Below, piece by piece: positions 63,034 to 64,000 of a DNA stretch of 64,000 bases. The notes below the pieces were generated by a model. That model saw only the letters and a list, made by a program, of their open reading frames with translations. It did no database searches and was not told the origin of the DNA. Position numbers and translations under genes: made by a program. The number at the start of each line of letters is the position of its first letter. Position 1 is the first letter of the stretch. The DNA comes from Actinocorallia herbida (GTDB lineage: Bacteria > Actinomycetota > Actinomycetes > Streptosporangiales > Streptosporangiaceae). The DNA lies in assembly GCF_003751225.1 (NCBI RefSeq), contig NZ_RJKE01000001.1, positions 5,394,001-5,458,000 on the forward strand, read 5' to 3'.

Positions 63034-63999
63034 TCAGACGGGGACGGCGGCGAGGGCGCCGACGATCTCGTCGATTCTGGTCTTGGCGTCGCCGAAGAGC
63101 ATGGTGGTGTTGTCGCGGAAGAAGAGGGGGTTCTGGACGCCGGCGTAGCCGCTGGCCATGGAGCGCTTGAAGACGACGACGTGGGCGGCGTCCCACACGC
63201 GCAGGACGGGCATGCCGGCGATGGGGCTCGAGGGGTCGTCCATGGCGGCGGGGTTGACGGTGTCGTTGGCGCCGATGACGAGGACGACGTCGGTGGCGGC
63301 GAGGTCGTCGTTGATCTCGTCCATCTCCAGCACGATGTCGTAGGGCACCTTGGCTTCGGCGAGGAGGACGTTCATGTGGCCGGGGAGGCGGCCGGCCACG
63401 GGGTGGATGCCGAACCGCACGTCGACGCCGCGGTCCCGCAGGATGCGGGTCAGCTCGGCCACCGGGTACTGGGCCTGGGCGACGGCCATGCCGTAACCGG
63501 GGGTGATGACGACGCTGGAGGCGGACAGGAGCAGGTCGGCCGTCTCCTCCGCGGAGATCTCCCGGTGCTCGCCCTGCTCGCCGCCGTCCGTGCCCTTGGG
63601 CGCCTCGATGCCGAAGCCGCCCGCGATGACGGACAGGAAGGAGCGGTTCATCGCCTTGCACATGATGAAGGAGAGGTAGGCGCCGGAGGAGCCGACGAGC
63701 GCGCCGGTGATGATGAGCAGGTCGTTGGACAGCAGGAAGCCGCTGGCCACCGCGGCCCAGCCGGAGTAGCTGTTGAGCATGGAGACCACGACGGGCATGT
63801 CGCCGCCGCCGATCGAGGCGACCAGGTGCCAGCCGAACAGCAGCGCGATCGCCGTCACCACGATGATGGCCCACAACTGAGGGTCGATCACGAACCAGAC
63901 CGTCAGCACGGCGAAGGCGAGCAGCGCGGCGAGGTTCAGGAGGTTCTTGCCGGGCAGCACCAGCGGCGCCGACTTCATCTTCGCGCTGAGCTTCAGGTA
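63034..63999 (-). CDS. pntB: NAD(P) transhydrogenase subunit beta, C-terminal part
   Basis: The 5' end lies right of the window; 322 codons are seen, frame open to the edge ([20 protein letters not shown]). Three or four membrane helices ([45 protein letters not shown]), then the NADP-binding domain [77 protein letters not shown]. With PntA it couples proton flow to NADPH formation at the membrane; NADPH would serve the nearby hydroxylases, but it is convergent and not part of their operon. Confidence 0.96.
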   Translation of the reverse strand, partial: YLKLSAKMKSAPLVLPGKNLLNLAALLAFAVLTVWFVIDPQLWAIIVVTAIALLFGWHLVASIGGGDMPVVVSMLNSYSGWAAVASGFLLSNDLLIITGALVGSSGAYLSFIMCKAMNRSFLSVIAGGFGIEAPKGTDGGEQGEHREISAEETADLLLSASSVVITPGYGMAVAQAQYPVAELTRILRDRGVDVRFGIHPVAGRLPGHMNVLLAEAKVPYDIVLEMDEINDDLAATDVVLVIGANDTVNPAAMDDPSSPIAGMPVLRVWDAAHVVVFKRSMASGYAGVQNPLFFRDNTTMLFGDAKTRIDEIVGALAAVPV

Positions 64000-64000
64000 A

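Noticed and set aside
61076-63874. A 932-codon minus-strand frame opposite the last hydroxylase and pntB.
   Set aside because: Antisense shadow for most of its length; the real pntB frame is different.

Overview
The window is high-GC actinobacterial chromosome. Codon third positions are strongly G/C, and it carries a WhiJ-type regulator with a DUF397 partner, a mycofactocin-type SDR, many TetR and MarR regulators paired with drug exporters, and GTG starts. I infer a filamentous actinomycete, possibly Streptosporangiales/Thermomonosporaceae such as Actinomadura; the genus is a guess. No rRNA, tRNA or CRISPR array was seen.

Layout. 1-3.8 kb: the 3' three quarters of katG, a small lipoprotein, a sua5-family stub fused tail to tail with an ATPase stub, and a secreted protein. 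3.8-9.5 kb: a decayed TPP-enzyme fragment, then a two-gene trypco2 / protease-NTPase conflict-type operon that abuts a beheaded GlxA-like regulator and an MFS remnant. 9.7-12.4 kb: a large Cry-like toxin with lectin modules. 12.3-14.3 kb: a WhiJ/DUF397/ATP-binding module. 14.4-17.1 kb: a glycosyltransferase and secreted-protein operon under a MarR regulator. 17.6-20.9 kb: a frameshifted WD40 Ser/Thr kinase. 21.4-28 kb: a cell-surface block with a serine hydrolase, a dead protease plus pseudokinase-lectin operon, and a repeat protein. 28-33.7 kb: TetR genes, the intact second copy of the lipoprotein/sua5 module, a TetR-controlled exporter and a stress membrane protein. 34.3-39.9 kb: a molybdopterin reductase, an EF-hand protein, a partial toxin-antitoxin locus, a GIDE-like protein and a lipoprotein. 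40-50 kb: a Tn3 scar, several TetR-divergent enzyme or exporter modules, a deletion-fused SDR/LysR pair and a crcB stub. 50.5-56.7 kb: TetR, MarR, MFS, aldehyde dehydrogenase and SDR. 57-62.9 kb: a TetR-controlled aromatic meta-cleavage operon. 63-64 kb: the C-terminal part of pntB.

Two themes run through the window. One is small regulator-plus-target cassettes, many with palindromic operators visible in the divergent intergenic region. The other is a high density of truncated genes and deletion junctions, which suggests a recombination-prone accessory region. The clearest coordinated pathway is the aromatic operon: two FAD hydroxylases, an extradiol dioxygenase and a C-C hydrolase. The nearby aldehyde dehydrogenase and mycofactocin-type SDR may feed into it. 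The most unusual systems are the trypco2 operon, the Cry-lectin toxin and the dead-protease/pseudokinase-lectin pair.
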